Assembly (NCBI RefSeq): GCF_020889705.1 | Contig: NZ_JACMYP010000076.1 | Coordinates: 1 to 32,211, forward strand | Source: Bradyrhizobium altum | Lineage (GTDB): Bacteria; Pseudomonadota; Alphaproteobacteria; Rhizobiales; Xanthobacteraceae | Length of the DNA: 32,211 nt | Reading direction: 5' to 3' | Shown here: piece after piece, positions 31,896-32,211 of the stretch | Layout of the letters: every line of letters starts with the position of its first letter | Numbering within the stretch: the first letter of the stretch is position 1 | Notes under the pieces: model-generated | What the model was told of the DNA's origin: nothing | What the model saw: the letters and a program-made list of their open reading frames with translations, nothing else | Databases searched by the model: none | Translations under genes and position numbers: made by a program

Positions 31896-32211
31896 CGCAG
31901 ATGCAGGTTCACTTGGGCGTTGGAAGTACGGCGCGTACGCCTCAACATTGCGTAATTGCTCGTTCCGCATTCATGCCGATGGAGTTACGCCTGAAAACGT
32001 GCGACTCGCCCCCATTGCCCGGCGGATGTGGCGAGCGGTTCGATGTATTCAAGGCTCTTATCAACCGATATCACCTTAGGCTGGGCGTGCGACCGAAATT
32101 TGCTGCGGATCACTGCGAGTTTTCGGCGCCACGATCATGTGAGTTGCGGAATTCCTGCGCTCCACAGGGGTGACCGGCGTGCAGTCATATACGAACTCAG
32201 AGCGGCAGCTT
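31896..32211. other. No gene seen to the window end
   Basis: Only short open frames without recognisable motifs. A gene could continue beyond the edge, but nothing here supports it. Confidence 0.4.

Noticed and set aside
1..32211. CRISPR array, rRNA or tRNA genes
   Set aside because: No regularly spaced direct repeats and no rRNA/tRNA-like segments were seen in reading the window.

Overview
The window looks like part of the nitrogen-fixation cluster of a Bradyrhizobium symbiosis island. The evidence is a NifH of the Bradyrhizobium type, the B. japonicum-like arrangement nifS-nifT / nifB-frxA-nifZ / nifH-nifQ / nifW-fixBCX with ahpCD downstream, no nifDK beside nifH, and matches to the RpoN (sigma-54) -24/-12 consensus at nearly every operon. 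Most of these promoters have an upstream NifA site (TGT-N10-ACA). All identifications come from reading the sequence and translations; no database search was run.

Layout. Positions 1-3451 are an insertion-sequence graveyard: the tail of one broken IS110-family transposase, a second broken IS110-family transposase on the minus strand, and a decayed IS701-family element that still has 14-bp terminal inverted repeats. The IS701 end lies 25 bp before a small Rieske protein gene. A divergent NifA/sigma-54 control region (4525-4704) then separates an unrecognised 196-aa protein (minus strand) from the operon iscA-like - nifS - nifT - SIR2-like protein. From 7654 a second NifA/sigma-54 unit drives nifB - frxA - (broken LRV-type Fe-S repeat protein) - nifZ - second NifZ-like protein - two small conserved nif-cluster proteins - a DegT-family protein lacking the PLP lysine - small hypothetical genes - a second Rieske protein with a 1-nt frameshift. 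A third unit at 14096-14214 precedes a 58-codon ORF and a thioredoxin-fold [2Fe-2S] ferredoxin.

On the minus strand lie an OmpW-family porin with a perfect FixK/FNR box and a NifO-like ArsC-fold nitrogenase-associated protein. nifH-nifQ follow, with a long perfect hairpin between them, then nifV on its own NifA/sigma-54 promoter, nifW, and fixB-fixC-fixX. The fix operon ends at a strong hairpin facing ahpC-ahpD (minus), which also has a sigma-54 promoter. Next is a minus-strand molybdenum operon (exported small protein - modC - DUF2478) behind an almost perfect sigma-54 promoter. The last 2.7 kb is gene-poor, with one small exported cysteine-rich protein and one small helical protein.

How it fits together. 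NifS, the IscA-like protein, NifB, NifQ and NifV supply sulfur, Fe-S clusters, NifB-co, molybdenum and homocitrate for FeMo-cofactor. NifZ, NifW and NifT assist maturation. FixBCX, FrxA and the [2Fe-2S] ferredoxin belong to electron delivery. AhpCD handles peroxide, and ModC/DUF2478 belong to molybdate handling. The features most worth a second look are nifV in this context, the lysine-less DegT protein, the SIR2-domain protein inside a nif operon, the paired Rieske genes (one frameshifted), the two divergent promoters sharing one NifA site, and the ModC with altered catalytic motifs.
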